The notes: a model not told the origin generated them from the letters alone. Shown: positions 30,562 through 43,041, counted from the first letter of the stretch. The stretch is 64,000 nt of DNA from Symbiodinium natans (GCA_905221605.1 CAJNDS010002244.1:198501-262500); one strand, 5' to 3'. A program made the numbers and translations.

Positions 30562-30786
30562 TCAGGCCTCGGTATCTTCCACAGCACCCTCCAGCAGCAA
30601 GCCCTCTTCTGGCTCCCTTGGCGCTACAGGCACCACCAGACCTGCCTGCTGGTGCCGCAGCCATTCTGCGAGCACTTCCTTCAGGGAAAGATGCGGGAAG
30701 AAATCCCTGAAACTTGCCTTGCATAGCTCTACTGAGAATTGGGGGGGGGGGGGGGGGGCTTGTAGATTGTTAGAGGCGAAGCCCAT
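30562..30786 (-). CDS. Exon-like minus frame containing a G18 run
   Basis: Minus ATG at 30786 followed by a proline run coded by the G18 tract (30741-30758), then VELCKASFRDFFPHLSLKEV and LAEWLRHQQAGLVVPV to TGA at 30562. The part after the homopolymer is protein-like. No splice sites assigned and no family recognised. Confidence 0.3.
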   Translation of the reverse strand: MGFASNNLQAPPPPPQFSVELCKASFRDFFPHLSLKEVLAEWLRHQQAGLVVPVAPREPEEGLLLEGAVEDTEA

Positions 30787-30991
30787 AGAAAACCTAAGCC
30801 TACTTTATGGCCCCGGTTGATTTAACACCCCACAGAATCCTGACAACCCTAAACCGAAACCCCAAACCCTAAACCCTATACCCTAAACCCTAATCCTAAC
30901 TACTCCCGGTGCCATCCAAAGCACAACCCAAGGTAGCGCTGCGAGCTTAGCGAATTTAACCCCTAAACCCAACCCTAACCCTAAGTTACAT

Positions 30992-31113
30992 TCCCAGAGA
31001 CTCCAATACCCCTTGAGTGAGGAAAAGTCCATAAACCACATAAGGAACCCTCTCATACTCTAAGGAGTAATCCTTAAACCCTAAACCCTAAACTCTAAAT
31101 TGGAGTCCCTGGG
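30992..31113. mobile_element. MITE family A, copy A15, with CCCTAAA insert
   Basis: Ends TCCCAGAGACTCCAATACCC and AATTGGAGTCCCTGGG; CCCTAAA units interrupt the right arm. Confidence 0.6.
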
Positions 31114-31205
31114 TTCCCGGTTCCCTAGGCCCCCTTTCACCCTAGGCCCTAAACCCTAAGTCCCCCGAGCCAAGCCTCACCTGTCGTAGCTCAAAGTCTC
31201 CATCC

Positions 31206-31290
31206 TCCCCTAAACCCTAAACCCTAAACCCTAAACCCTAAACCCTAACCCTAAACCCTAAACCCTAAACCCCAAACCCTAGACCCTAAA
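31206..31290 (-). repeat. CCCTAAA array, 12 units
   Basis: Near perfect with CCCTAGA and CCCCAAA variants at the right. Confidence 0.93.
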
Positions 31291-31349
31291 CCCGAATCAT
31301 CTTGAGGGACCAGTTGCAATTTCAGGCAGGTGTTTCCAGGACGTCAAGA

Positions 31350-31556
31350 CCTACTTGGGGGTTCATGGCACTAACCAATTATAATCGTACCTAGGGTTTA
31401 GGGTTTGGGGTTTAGGGCTTAGGGTTTAGGGTTAAGGGGTACGTACTAACCAATTATGACGGCACTTATCACCCACTTATAAGCCCCTGAAGTGCCCTAT
31501 ATGGATATAAGTACGGTTATAATCGGTAAATGAGTACCATGCACCTCCCTAGTATC
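31350..31556. mobile_element. MITE family C, copy C2, with TTTAGGG insert
   Basis: Ends CTACTTGGGGGTTCATGG and CCATGCACCTCCCTAG inverted. Seven TTTAGGG-type units (31391-31440) lie between two copies of ACTAACCAATTAT. Confidence 0.7.
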
Positions 31557-31646
31557 AGGGATCCTACTACTTGGGGTCAAATATTAGGGGTCCCATATTT
31601 TCGTACGCCCACATATTCCAAAGTTCAGGGTCCTTAGCCTTACAAG

Positions 31647-31759
31647 CCCTACTTGGAGGTTCATGGATAGTTACAAGTAGGGTTCTAAGTACGCTAACCC
31701 TACTTGTCGCCCTCTTATAACCCTACTCATAATCGCTACCCACGAACCTCCAAGTAGGG
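31647..31759. mobile_element. MITE family B, copy B7
   Basis: Clearest B copy: CCCTACTTGGAGGTTCATGG and ACGAACCTCCAAGTAGGG. The end runs on into TTTAGGG. Confidence 0.85.
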
Positions 31760-32401
31760 TTTAGGGATGTTTAGGGTAGCTACGTGAAGGCCCCGAAGAG
31801 TCCCTGGCAGTGCCCCGCCCCACCTGGGTGACTGGGCGGATGAGCAACTCTAGCCTTCCCAAGGCGGGTCAAGATCGGGTTTTCGGGGTTTAGGGTTGAG
31901 GGTTTTCGGGGCTTGGGCTTTGGGGTTTTCGGGGTTTCGACTCTCACACTCGCACAAGGCCGGCAAGGCATCGGTAGGTCTGTTTCGGGGTTTAGGGTTT
32001 AGGGTTTAGGGCTTAGGGTTTAGGGTCCAGTGTCCTAGAGGAACTGATGCTCAACCCGCGGCCTATTGCGCGTCAAGGAGCCACAGGATGCTTTCTAAGG
32101 CTAGGGTTTAGGGTTTAAGGTTTAGGGCTTTAGGGTTTAGGGTTTAGGGACGCCCCGCCAAAAAGGAATTAGGGCTTGGCCCTCAGACTTTATGGTTCAC
32201 GGTTTTTGTTGTTAAGGGTTTAGGGTTTAGGGTCTAGGGTCTAGGGTTTAGGGTTTAGGGTTTAGGGCTACAAATCCCGCAACCGAACCGAGGAGCGCGT
32301 TGTCCTGGCCATTCGCCTCGGGCCATGCGCTGAGCTTATCCAGAAACTTGACCTCAGACACAAGCCCTAAACCCTAACCCTAAACCCTAAACCCCAAACC
32401 T

Positions 32402-32514
32402 AGCCAATTGCGACTGTACTTATATCTGTACTTATAAGACCCTTAAGTGCCCTTATATGGTTAGAAGTAGAGTTAAAAGTACAGCTAGAACTGGTAAGTA
32501 CCATGAACCTCCAA
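32402..32514. mobile_element. MITE family C, copy C3
   Basis: Right end AGTACCATGAACCTCCAAG; the left end is shortened. Confidence 0.5.
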
Positions 32515-32625
32515 GTCGGCCCTGTTTTTTGGGGTTGGGAGGTGCAAATTGGCACTACGAAAGGCTTTGTCACGACATCTGTTGCCCACCTGCCTGGGCG
32601 ACCTAGACAGGGGGGCCGGTTTTTC

Positions 32626-32791
32626 GAGGACTCCAATACCCCTTAGCTAAGGAATACCCTAAACCCTAAACCCGAAACCCTAAACCCTGCACCCTAAACC
32701 CCAAACCCCAAACCCTAAACCCTAAACCCTAAAATGCAAGTTGAAGGCTTCTTATATGGTTAAACTTTCCTGGAAGTGGAGTCACGTCTCT
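32626..32791. mobile_element. MITE family A, copy A16, split by CCCTAAA array
   Basis: Left arm GGACTCCAATACCCCTTAGC is cut after GGAATA by about 83 bp of CCCTAAA units (32651-32733); the right arm ends GTGGAGTCACGTCTCTGGG. Confidence 0.6.
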
Positions 32792-32807
32792 GGGTTGCCT
32801 GGGGTTT

Positions 32808-32904
32808 AGGGTCTAGGGTTTTGGTTTAGGGTTTAGGGTTTAGGGTTTAGGGTTTAGGTTTTAGGTTTTAGGGTTTAGGGTTTAGGGTTTAGGGTTTAGG
32901 GTTA
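32808..32904 (+). repeat. TTTAGGG array, 14 units
   Basis: With TTTTAGG variants in the middle. Confidence 0.92.
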
Positions 32905-33845
32905 GAAAGGGCTTCAGAGGCTTTGAGGGGTTACATTTATCCTCTTTGTTCTAAGTCTTTCGGACCTTGATGAATGCCGGCAGAACAGCAGCATGGGCCC
33001 TAACAAAATACTGAGCCCCTGTGAGAGGAGTTTTCGTGTTTGGGGTTTCAGGGTTTTGTGGCTTATTCCTTTCACAGCAGGCCTCGGTGTAGCTAATTCC
33101 TAAACCCCAAACCCCAAACCCTAAACCCTAAATCCCAAACCCCAAACTTCTCTAGGATGGCCATTAACCCCTAAACCCTAAATCCTAAACCAAAAGCAGG
33201 TCTTGGGATCCGAAGTTGACCTCCAAACCCTGGAAGCTCGGGGAACCCCTACTCTACCAGCTTTAGTTGGGGAGTTAGAACCTAAATCATGCGACTCATG
33301 AACCCATTTAACCCTTATTAACCCTACTTCTAACTAGGCTAGGGGGCGTAAACCCTAAGCTTGAAGCCCTAAGCCCTAAGCCCTAAGCCCTAAACCCTAA
33401 ACCCTAAACCCTAAACCAAGCGTCCATGACCTCCCGGAAGTCGATCACTTGGCTCATAGCTGCATCTTCGCCCTGTAGTTTCGGGTTTAGGGGTTTAGGG
33501 GTGTTAGGGGTTTAGGGGTTTAGCCTGGACACGAGTTCTGGCCCTTCTAGGAAAATGTGGGTTTAGGATTCAGGACTCGGGGCTGTGCTGTTCTCATTCC
33601 TAGGGGGGGGGGGGGGCACTGAACGTTGAGGGTTGATGTTCCAAATAGGTCGCTTTCGGATGTCTTTTTTTGACAAGGATTCGCCGGATACAAGTGGACC
33701 CTCATAATGACCAATTCCCCAGAACCAAGCGCCAACATTCATCCAATATAGCTGAGGGGCCTGAATAGTTAGAGTAAGTTTTTTTTTTGGGGGGGGGGAA
33801 TTATAGTGTAGTTATGAAAACACCCTAAGGGAATTGTATTAGTAA
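32905..33845. other. No confident gene
   Basis: Short CCCTAAA/CCCTAAG runs (33100-33140, 33360-33415), TTTAGGGG units at 33484-33520, a G15 run at 33602-33616. Confidence 0.4.
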
Positions 33846-33959
33846 TTATTACGAACTCATGTTAAGTGCATTTGAAGCCTCAGCAGCTTGGAACACCGAC
33901 AGATCAATGCAAGACAGGAGGAGCCCACTTGGCGGGACTTTACCCCAGCAACCTAAGGT

Positions 33960-34065
33960 ATAATATATTTACATGTACGTATATTGTACGTATGTATATA
34001 TATATATATATACATACGTACTTTTATATACACACATATTTATACATATATATATATATATTTAA
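33960..34065. repeat. TA microsatellite cluster
   Basis: TA and TATG runs. Confidence 0.9.
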
Positions 34066-34554
34066 TGTGCAGTTTATACTGCAGTGATACAACAAGTAAT
34101 TCGGGGAGAAAAAGCATCTAGGCTCCTGTATCACGTCCAAAAACCCTTCTTGCAACCGGCTCCAAGACACCTAAAGCCTCAACCCTCAACCCTCAACCCT
34201 AAACCGAAACCCTAAACCCTAAACCCTAAACCCTAAACCCTAAACCCTCTACATCGCCTCCGTTCTCTGGCGGTGGACGCCGATGAAGATGGCCCTTGCG
34301 CATGGCCATTCGCGGTCCTCCATGCGGGAGGTTTGGGTGGGTTTAGGGTTTAGGGTTTCGGGTTTGGGGTTTGGGGTTTAGGGTTTAGGGATTAGGGGTT
34401 AGGGGTTAGGAATTAGTGTTTAGGGGACACCCCTCAAGCACACGTCCCTCAAAGCGCGATAGCCTCACTGTCCAACAACAGCTTACGTCAACTTGTTTGA
34501 CTGACCTTTTAACCTGAACCCCTTTGTATCCCGAAACCTTTGAACAGGCATTTC

Positions 34555-34688
34555 TTATAAAGGCCGGTGGCCTCTTTATCTGTTACGCTTATACCTGAAT
34601 ATAACCCCTAGATAGCTAATCAGAACCCCGAATATATGCCCAATAAAACACAAACCCTACATAAAGCGACAACCAGCCCGTACGAGGC
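34555..34688. mobile_element. Dispersed repeat L, copy 1
   Basis: About 130 bp (AAGGCCGGTGGCCTCTTTATC to AAAGCGACAACCAGCCC) matching, diverged, 52803-52925. Confidence 0.5.
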
Positions 34689-36443
34689 ATTTCCTTGAAG
34701 TCAAGGAGGCAAGGCCACGGACGAAGTGTAACCTGGCCGTCCACTGGTTTAGGGTTTAGGGTCTGCATACTCAGACCCTCAACCCTCAAGGTTTTAGGGT
34801 TTAGGGTTGATGCTTGCCCAGGATTGCCCCTAAAGCCCTCTCAAACATAATCCTAAGTATAGTCCTCTTAAGCCCGATAAGGGAAAACATAACAAGTCCC
34901 AGGGGCCTAGCCAGTTTCAGTTTTCATGCAGGCATTCGGTGAGTTGTTACCCAGCCCTTGCACGGGATCTGAGGCACCAGCCCTGTGAGACACTCTCGAA
35001 GTTGCGTTAGGGTTTAGGGTTTAGGGTTTAGAGTTTAGGGTTTAGGGTTTAGGGTTCAGGGTTCAGAGGTTAGGGTTGTTTTGGTCAGCTTAGGGCTTCG
35101 GACTTGAGGAATGAGATGTCAGGTTCGGCTGTCGATGTCCTTACCTGGCGTCTGTAGCTTGCTTTCAACCTGTGAGGCTGAGACCATGGGCACCCCTTGA
35201 AGCCACCTCCTAGCCTAAACCCTAAACCCTAAACCCATGGGTTTGGCCCATGAAAGTTCCATCGACGATGCATGCTCCCTTCAGAACCAATTGCGACGGC
35301 GGAGTGTCGGATGGAAACGCCAAAGGCTTTGTCAGCAAGCCGCGGGTATTTCGTGATTGGTCCACTTAGGCAGGCTTCCCGCGGCTTCCCGCCCCAACTG
35401 CAGAAAGGTACGCCAAACCCACTTTTTGCTCTTGGTCAGGTCCAACGCCAGGCCCTAAACCCTGAACCCTCAATCCTAAACCCAAAACGCCCCAAACCCC
35501 TTGTCTCTAATCCTCATCCTGTAGTTTCGGGCCAAGTACAAGGAGCGGCCAAGTTCTAGGCACAGGTCTGAGGAATGAGGACTCCTATTTACATTGGGTT
35601 TTACGCCTTTTGAACCCTAAACCCCTCTTCAGAATGCTTAAGTGTAGTAAGCAAAGCGTGGGGGGTGGCCCTCACTGTCAACTCCGGCGCTGCCCATACG
35701 AATGGCCTACATACGCTTTGTTTTGGGCTTACCTCAGAAGGTCCTCCGTGGGACCTCCCAGAATGTACGACATAGAGTGGTAGGGTTTAGGGTTTAGGGT
35801 TTAGGGCTTTGTGTTTATAGGACTTTTTTTTTGAGGGTTCAGGGCTCAGGGATTGGGGATACTGGAGGGAGGTGCAAATGCGCAAAGAGCTCACGGTATG
35901 CTAGACGACCCCCCCCCTCCCGTGCCCTTAGGGTTTTGGGTTTTGGGTAAACGCAGATCAACCTGCTGCCCGGGGCCCTCAAAACTGTGGTCTTTCTCAT
36001 CCTACACACGGGGGTTTACGCAAATAAGGGGTCCCCGAGTATGAACCCGCCAATGGTATCCCTCATGATAAGGACCCCAATTAGGTACCCCGAATTTCCT
36101 AAACCCCACATTTAATGTGATGAGTCTAACCCCACATCTATTTTGATGAGTCTAAGCAGGACGACCCCGTCCCACGACCATTGTCCCCCAAAACTCTTTG
36201 CAGCGAAAGCTGTCCGACCTTGCTGTCGATCATTGTCTCACAATTCCTTAGGGCTGAGAGTCTTGCATATTACGTGAACAAATATACCATAAACCATTTA
36301 ATGGTTTACGGCGTATCTTCGATCTTTCTGACTGGGCAAGGTATGGTCCTTAAGGGGTATTGGGCTCTCTGGCTGAGCCCAAAACCCGGAAATCGCAGAT
36401 CAAGATCGCTCGCAGAGCCCCAATATATAACCCAAAAAACTAA

Positions 36444-36540
36444 GCCTTCTTTGTCTACTCTCCCAAAACTCTACACTCTTCTTGCAGCCAAACAGCCTTC
36501 TTTGTGTACTCTCCCAGAACTTTATACCCTAAACCCTAAA
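36444..36540. repeat. 51-bp duplication beside a CCCTAAA array
   Basis: GCCTTCTTTGTCTACTCTCCC at 36444 recurs diverged at 36495; the second copy runs into a ten-unit CCCTAAA array (36529-36600). Confidence 0.7.
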
Positions 36541-36740
36541 CCCTAAACCCTAAACCCTAAACCCTAAACCCTAAACCCTAAACCCTAAACCCTAAACCCT
36601 AACCAACTTGTCAGGGAAGGATCCTTCCCTCCTTTTTTATGAGCCAAGAATCTGCATTAGTTCCTGGATCTGCGTGTGCCCCCAGGAGAACCACTGGTCC
36701 ATGGTGTCCTTCATATGATGTGACGAGGCAGAAGAAGAAG

Positions 36741-36847
36741 GTTTAGGGTTTTAGGGTTTAGGGTTTAGGGTTTAGGGTTTAGGGTTTAGGGTTTAGGGTT
36801 CAGGGTTGAGGGTTTAGGGTTTAGGGTGTAGGGTGTAGGGTTTAGGG
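36741..36847 (+). repeat. TTTAGGG array, 14 units
   Basis: With GTGTAGGG variants at the right end. Confidence 0.93.
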
Positions 36848-37039
36848 CACGCAGTGGAGGTTTCGAAGCTCTGCAGGCTACGGACTTATTGTGGAGCTGG
36901 CCTCATGCATGGGACAGGCTACATATCCTTGCATAGGCCTTGCGCCCTTGACCCTCAAACCTACCAGGAGGGCCCCCTTACCATATAGACAAAAGTCAAG
37001 GGACTTGCAGGGTTCCTGCCTAACTCATGCTTCTCATGA

Positions 37040-37143
37040 CCAAGTAGGTTTGTGGGTAGTCATAAGTAGGGCTATACAGGTATGGTAACTTTACCTGTGA
37101 CCCTACTGCAGGAACTTCTAACCCTGCCTAGAACTAGCCATGA
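37040..37143. mobile_element. MITE family B, copy B8
   Basis: CCAAGTAGGTTTGTGGGTAG and CTAGCCATGAACCCAGG, diverged inverted ends. Confidence 0.45.
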
Positions 37144-38252
37144 ACCCAGGCCAGCTAATTCCGCTTATGACTAGGCGGGCCTCCCGCTTAGGGGTTTCTA
37201 TACTCCCCTGAAAACCTTAATAAAAATAGTGTTTTTAATATCCTCTTGGGTTTTATACAAACAAAAATTAAGAATCATTCCCAAGGGGGATATAGGTTTA
37301 GGAGTTTAGGTTCAGGAGGCTCCTCATCCTTGGCCAGGAAGTCGAACTGGAGGTATGAACGATATCCTGAGCTTTGCAAGCTTACGGGGCCTTTTAAGTG
37401 CGCAAACGCCGCCTTGGCTTGTAGGGCTTCGTAGGGCTTCTGTGTAGCTGTCCCTTATGTCTATGCCCTTATGGCCTTGTGGCCTTACAAGGATTACATG
37501 GGGGATGAGGGTAATGAGAATTACAAAATATGTTCAACCCTACCCCTGTAAAACTCCCTCAACCTGCATTCCATTGACCTGCTTCTTGTTCATCTCAGCT
37601 TGCATCAACCCAAAACCCTAAACCCTAAACCCCAAAACCCTAAACCCTAAAAAAGGCCTAAACCCCAAATCCACCTCTCCGACCTCGGAAGGCTTTTTTT
37701 GCTTTAATCTTCATGCGGCGATCCGAAGCCAACAGCCCTTAGCTCACCCTAAACCCCAAACCCCAAACCCCAAACCCTAAACCCTAAACCGTAACCAGGA
37801 GCCAAGGGTGGAAGGGAGGAGGGGGTAAGGGCCCATATTCCCCAAATAGGGGTCTGAACGGCCTCAATAGTCCCAACCAAGCCTTAATATGCCCTATATG
37901 GGCTACTTACACCCCAACCCTGGCCCTAAGCCCTAAACCCAACCCTGGTCCTAAACCCTAAACCTAAACCCTAAATCCTAATCCATAAACCCAAAACCCC
38001 CCTTGGTTCCTTATGAGCTTCGGTGACCCTTGAGGCGGAGAGCCTTAGCCGAAGTTTTTACAAGTACACACACAGAGAACTGGCCCTAATCCCTAAATCC
38101 TAAACCCTAAGCACATACTACCAGCAACCTTCTTGCCTAGTCCCAGATGCGGTGAAAGAAATTGTGCTGCAAGAAGAGTTCCGTGAGGTCTACTTCGCCG
38201 CACTCCATCTCCTGCGTGGGGTACAGGCGAAACACAAAGGGGGGCTGCCTTA

Positions 38253-38368
38253 CCCCAGAGACTCGAATGCCCCTAAATTGAATAAGGCATCTTCCTTAAA
38301 CCATATAAGGGACCCTCTGAAATTTCACAGAATATTCCTTAATGAAGGGGCATTGGAGTTTCTGGGTA
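38253..38368. mobile_element. MITE family A, copy A18
   Basis: CCCCAGAGACTCGAATGCCCC and GGGGCATTGGAGTTTCTGGG inverted. Confidence 0.7.
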
Positions 38369-39227
38369 CTTGCCAACTGTACAGAAGGGATTATCAGCCG
38401 AGGTATGAGGCTACATAGAACTGTTCACTTTCATACCTGGCCTGATGGCAGTGGTTTAGGCTTTATTTACCGGTTCTTAGCATGGAATGGGGACATGAAG
38501 TACAACGAAGTACCTCGTAGAATTTCAGGTATATGTTACCCGAAACCCTAAACCGCAAACCCTTTTGAACCACAAATCTAGACCCAAACTCCAAACCATA
38601 AACCCCAAACCTCTAAACCCTAAACCCTCAACCCTAAACCCCATACCCTAAACCCCAAACCCTAAACCCAAACCTGCAAACCCTGAACCGCAGCTCTCAG
38701 CTGAGGAGCGCCCAGCAACTTCACGGCTCGCTTGAGCTCCTTCGAGGGGCAATTTCCCAAAGAGCCCAGCACCACGTAAGGAAGGAAGCCCTTTGTGAAC
38801 CCTCAACCCCAAACCCCAAACCCTAAAACATAAACCGTAAACTCTACATAAACCCTAAACCCTGGCTGGGGTTTGGGATTGAGGGTGTAGGGCTTAGGGT
38901 ATGAAATGATACACCCTTCTTGTTTGTTGGTTACTTCTATGAGGGAACGTAGAAGAAAAAAAAAGGTACCACAGGCTACCAAGCTTTGGCATCAATTTAG
39001 GGTTTGGGGTTGAGCGCACCAAGGAATACATTTTCGGGCTTGGGGCTGAGGGCTTAGGCAGGTCTCGTACCTTACACTAAAGTCAGGAATCCTATATCCC
39101 TTAAACCCTAAACCCTAAACCTTAAACCCTAAATCCTAGAATGGTTTAAACCGTAGTAACAGTTCATGCCGGGCGAGGACTGGCACAAGGCATTGTATAC
39201 AGCTTGAGGCAGGTGCATCTAAGTGTC

Positions 39228-39395
39228 GATATATATGTATATATACATGTATATAGAAAAATATATATGTATATATATATATATATGTATACGGGTGGTT
39301 GTCAAAATTATGGTCCCTGTTTGGATCCCTAGTATAATACGCCACCTAATATCTAGGGTACCCCAAAAGGGACCATAATTCTGACAACCACCCGC

Positions 39396-39439
<44 letters not shown>

Positions 39440-39490
39440 CATGTATATATATATATATACATATGTATGTATATATATACATATAGTACG
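39228..39490. mobile_element. MITE family H inside a TA microsatellite
   Basis: Element 39292-39394: CGGGTGGTTGTCAAAATTATG and ATAATTCTGACAACCACCCG, a clean palindrome. TA runs flank it on both sides (39228-39290, 39397-39485). Confidence 0.8.
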
Positions 39491-39711
39491 TATGTTCCGG
39501 CCAGCCGAACCTTTAGCTCTACCTAGGGTTTAGGGTTTAGGGTTTAGGGGCTTTCGCTCCCAGACCCAGGCGTGCGTTCAGGATACAATGCTTTTAGGTT
39601 ACCATGGACTAATAGTCTTGATTTGGGGAATAGACGACCTCTGAGCTAATTATGGGGTCCACATGTTATGAATGAGCCAAGGAGTCTTGTGCACCCGAAA
39701 CCCTCAACCAA

Positions 39712-39739
39712 CCCCCCCCCCCCCCCCCCCCCCCCCCCC
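39712..39739. repeat. C28 homopolymer
   Basis: 28 C, then one G and seven more C. Confidence 0.95.
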
Positions 39740-40599
39740 GCCCCCCCGCACCCGCAAACCCTGAACCCTACCTAAAACCCACGTAGTTATGCTACGGTTC
39801 CTTCATATCGCTACTTGGAAAGCCCTTTTGACTTTGCACGTGGGGTTTATAAATTGGGTTTCCGGGATTATCATAGGGTTTCTTGTGGATGCTAAGTAGA
39901 CTTACTACGTCAAAAGGGCTTCCAAGTTCAAGTGGACGAACTCTAGCTGGCTACGAGCTTCAACAGCACTCTGACTACAAGAGCCGATGTCGCCCATAAA
40001 AGGTTGCCCTTAATATGCTCCTAGTACAGCCCCTAAAGAACCTTAGGAATGTTAAAAAGTGTCCCCAACGCCAAGGGTACCACCTTAGCAGTCCGTCAGT
40101 CTCATGTACTAGAGGCATCGGGCGGTTTCGGCTGCACTTCCGAGGCCGATGCTACCATCGACAATTTACAGGTTTAGGGTTTAGGGTTTAAGATGATGGT
40201 AACCATCGACCGGTTGATGGCTTACTTCGTGGGTCGCTTTAAGCAGGGCTATAAAGTATGGCAACTACACTTACAACTTACAACCCATTTAGGGCAATTC
40301 CGAAAGTTGGGTACCCCTTTGATACTCCAACATCGAATAGAACCCCCTTAAAACGGGGCCCCCCTAACAAAGGCTACCCCTATTTTCGGCAACGCCCATT
40401 TCGGGTACCTAGAACCCTCAAGCCTAAACCCTAACCCTAAACCCTAAACCCTCAACCCTCAATCCTAAACCCTAAACCCTAAATGTTATTTGAAGGCAGC
40501 CGGACCTTCTGCACAGCACGCAGGGCGAACCTCTGCGCACACAGGGCAGAATGGCGCCCTTCCTACCCAAAGAGCCCTTCATACCCCTTACACCCCTTA

Positions 40600-40760
40600 G
40601 CTCAAAAGCCCTGAGGAGTTTAAGGTTTAGGGTTTAGGGCTAGGGTTTAGGGTACGCCCCCGAAGAGCCCAATACCCCTTAACTAAGGTAAGTCACACTA
40701 AGGATCCCGTTATAGTTTAAGGTCTATTCCTTATTTAAGGGGTTTTGGGCTCTCTGGGTA
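40600..40760. mobile_element. Composite: flank + TTTAGGG + MITE A20
   Basis: GCTCAAAAGCCCTGAGGAG, short TTTAGGG run, then MITE A (40656-40760). The same order occurs at 46521-46680. Confidence 0.65.
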
Positions 40761-40862
40761 CTATTTGCTTGAACCCGTGAAAAACAGAAAAGATTCTTCA
40801 CAAGAAGGGCAGCCAGGGATTCTGATCGTTCGTTTTTTGGGGTTTCTTAAGCAAATAGTAGT
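40760..40862. mobile_element. MITE family E, copy 3
   Basis: ACTATTTGCTTGAACCC and GGTTTCTTAAGCAAATAGT; directly adjacent to A20, sharing GGGTAC. Confidence 0.75.
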
Positions 40863-41279
40863 AGTTTCTTCGTAGATTATACAGGTCTTTGGGAATTGCA
40901 CAGTCTGGGATTCCAGGGCCGAAGATTTTCGTAGATGTCGCGTACCGAGAGGGGCTAGGGTTTAGGGTAGAGGGGTGTTGTCAGGATGTTAGTTTAGGGA
41001 GCGAGCTCTTCGATCGCAGGGTCTTGAGCATAGAGACTAAGAGCCGGAACATCCTAAACCCTAAACCCTAAACCCTTGTTTTTAAATTGTACAAAAAGAA
41101 GGACAACAAGTTGCGACCTTAACTTTGCAAAACTACCCATGCATGAAGATCTCATAAGCCTAAGCATCGAAAACCCAAAAACCTCAAGCCCCAAACCCTC
41201 AATGGGATCACCCCATACACCTTGTCCATCCTAATTAAGCCTCGAACCACTTCTGCCCAACATATAACTGTAATGACAA

Positions 41280-41504
41280 CCATTTTAGGGCACATAGGGG
41301 GCTTATAAGTGGGATAGAAGTACAGCTATGATTGGTTAAGAAGTACCATGAACCTCCAAGTAAACCTCAACCCCCCCCCCTACCTTAGACTTGGAGGTTG
41401 ATCGGTAGCTAGAAGTCGGGTTATAAGTACCCTGAAAAGGGTTTTTAAGTATAGTTACAGGAGTCCAAACCCTACTTACAACTCACCAGGAACCTCCAAA
41501 TCAA
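41280..41504. mobile_element. Half MITE C followed by MITE B9
   Basis: Right half of family C ends at 41363 (CATGAACCTCCAAG). Family B copy 41388-41504 (GACTTGGAGGTTGATCGG / CCAGGAACCTCCAAATC). Confidence 0.6.
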
Positions 41505-41713
41505 GCCCTAGTCCCTATAAACCCCCTACTTAAAACAAGTAAACCCTAACCCTAAACCCTAAAACACCCTTAACCCAAAAACCCTAAAACGTTAAAACCC
41601 TAAGACCCTAAAACCCTAAACCCCCGACGTAAAACAAGTAAACTCTCGAAGCTGGAGGTGCTCACACATATTGGGCATCGCCGAAAGGTTATCCCCGATC
41701 CTGGGCTTGTCAG

Positions 41714-41822
41714 GGTTTAGGGTTTAGGTTTAGGGTTTAGGGTTTAGGGTTTAGGGTTTAGGGTTTAGGGCTTAGGGCTTAGGGCTTACGGCTTAGGGTT
41801 TAGGGTTTAGGGTTTAGGGTTT
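41714..41822 (+). repeat. TTTAGGG array, 15 units
   Basis: With three CTTAGGG variants in a block. Confidence 0.94.
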
Positions 41823-43009
41823 ATTTCAAAGAATGTTCCTTAATTAAGGGGTATTGGAGTCTCTGGACAAGCCCCCTAGTTATAGGAGTCTCTGGAGAAA
41901 CCCCCCTAGTTATAAGTAGAGCTATAAGAGAGCCCCACAAAATGGGGGCCTGAAATTACAAAAACTTGGGCAATACGTGGCCCTCTCTGAGAGCAAATTT
42001 CTGCGGGGTACACAGGGATTCGGGTCCACAGAACGGGAAGCAATCAATATTTCAAGTCTACCCCAGACTATAGCTGCTATAGTCATGGGGGCCCTATCTG
42101 TAGCTCAAGCCCGAAACCCGAAACCGCACCTGCTGCAGAAGTCAGCGTTCCAAGCTGTTCCAGGGTGCGGGCGCGGAACCAGAAACCCCTAAACCCTAAA
42201 CCCTGAACATTAGCCCGGACACAGAGACCAGATCATAGGCTTGACCGCGTTCGTTCCCCAGCTGGAGTTGTGTTATCTTGTTCAGGGGCCCCCTGCACAT
42301 AAACCCTGGGGTTTAGGGTTTAGGCTTTAAGGGTTTAGCGATAGAAGGGATGTGCTTGGTCAGGGTTTAGGATGATTCACCTGTTCTGAGCACTCGTGTT
42401 CAGACAGCCGCGCAGTGTGGCCGACAACTTCCAGCACTTAACTTTTGAAGCGCCCTAAACCCTAAACCCTACACCCTAAACCCTAACCTAAACCCTAAAC
42501 TCAGGGCCTGGGCCGCCCCCCTATGTTGGGGGGCGGCGCTTCAGCCCTTTGACCTCGATGGCACAAGCCGACCCAGGTCGCTCGCCCGCCTCCCACAGCA
42601 TGGGGGTCGGTAGCGCCCACGATGGGCCCGGTACCGGAACACGTTCTCCTCGGGACCACTACTCCCGACCCCCCAATTCCTTCGACTCTCGGACCCAACG
42701 AACGTCATGAAACTGAATAAGGTTTTAGAAGTGGACTGTTGTCTGCGTTTAGGCCTACACCCTAGAAAGAATAGGTTTGGGTGGCTTTGCCGCTTTGAAC
42801 GGCGCGGGGTGGGAGAAAAGTGTTAGATGGCCCTCCACAATCGGGCCAAAGCTGCTCTTCGCACCTCGCGAAGCTTTCGAGCTGGTTCCGAAACCTAACC
42901 TTCACAGCATGTACGCCCTATCACAGCAAACCCTAAACCCTAAACCCTAAACCCCAAACCCTAAACCCCAAACCTAAACAGGGGCGACTGGATGTGCAGA
43001 TTTTTGTTG

Positions 43010-43010
<1 letters not shown>

Positions 43011-43041
<31 letters not shown>
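43011..43041 (+). repeat. G31 homopolymer
   Basis: Uninterrupted run. Confidence 0.95.

Noticed and set aside
36181-36546. 121-codon ORF
   Set aside because: It crosses a MITE A end, a 51-bp duplication and a CCCTAAA array; composition changes at each border.
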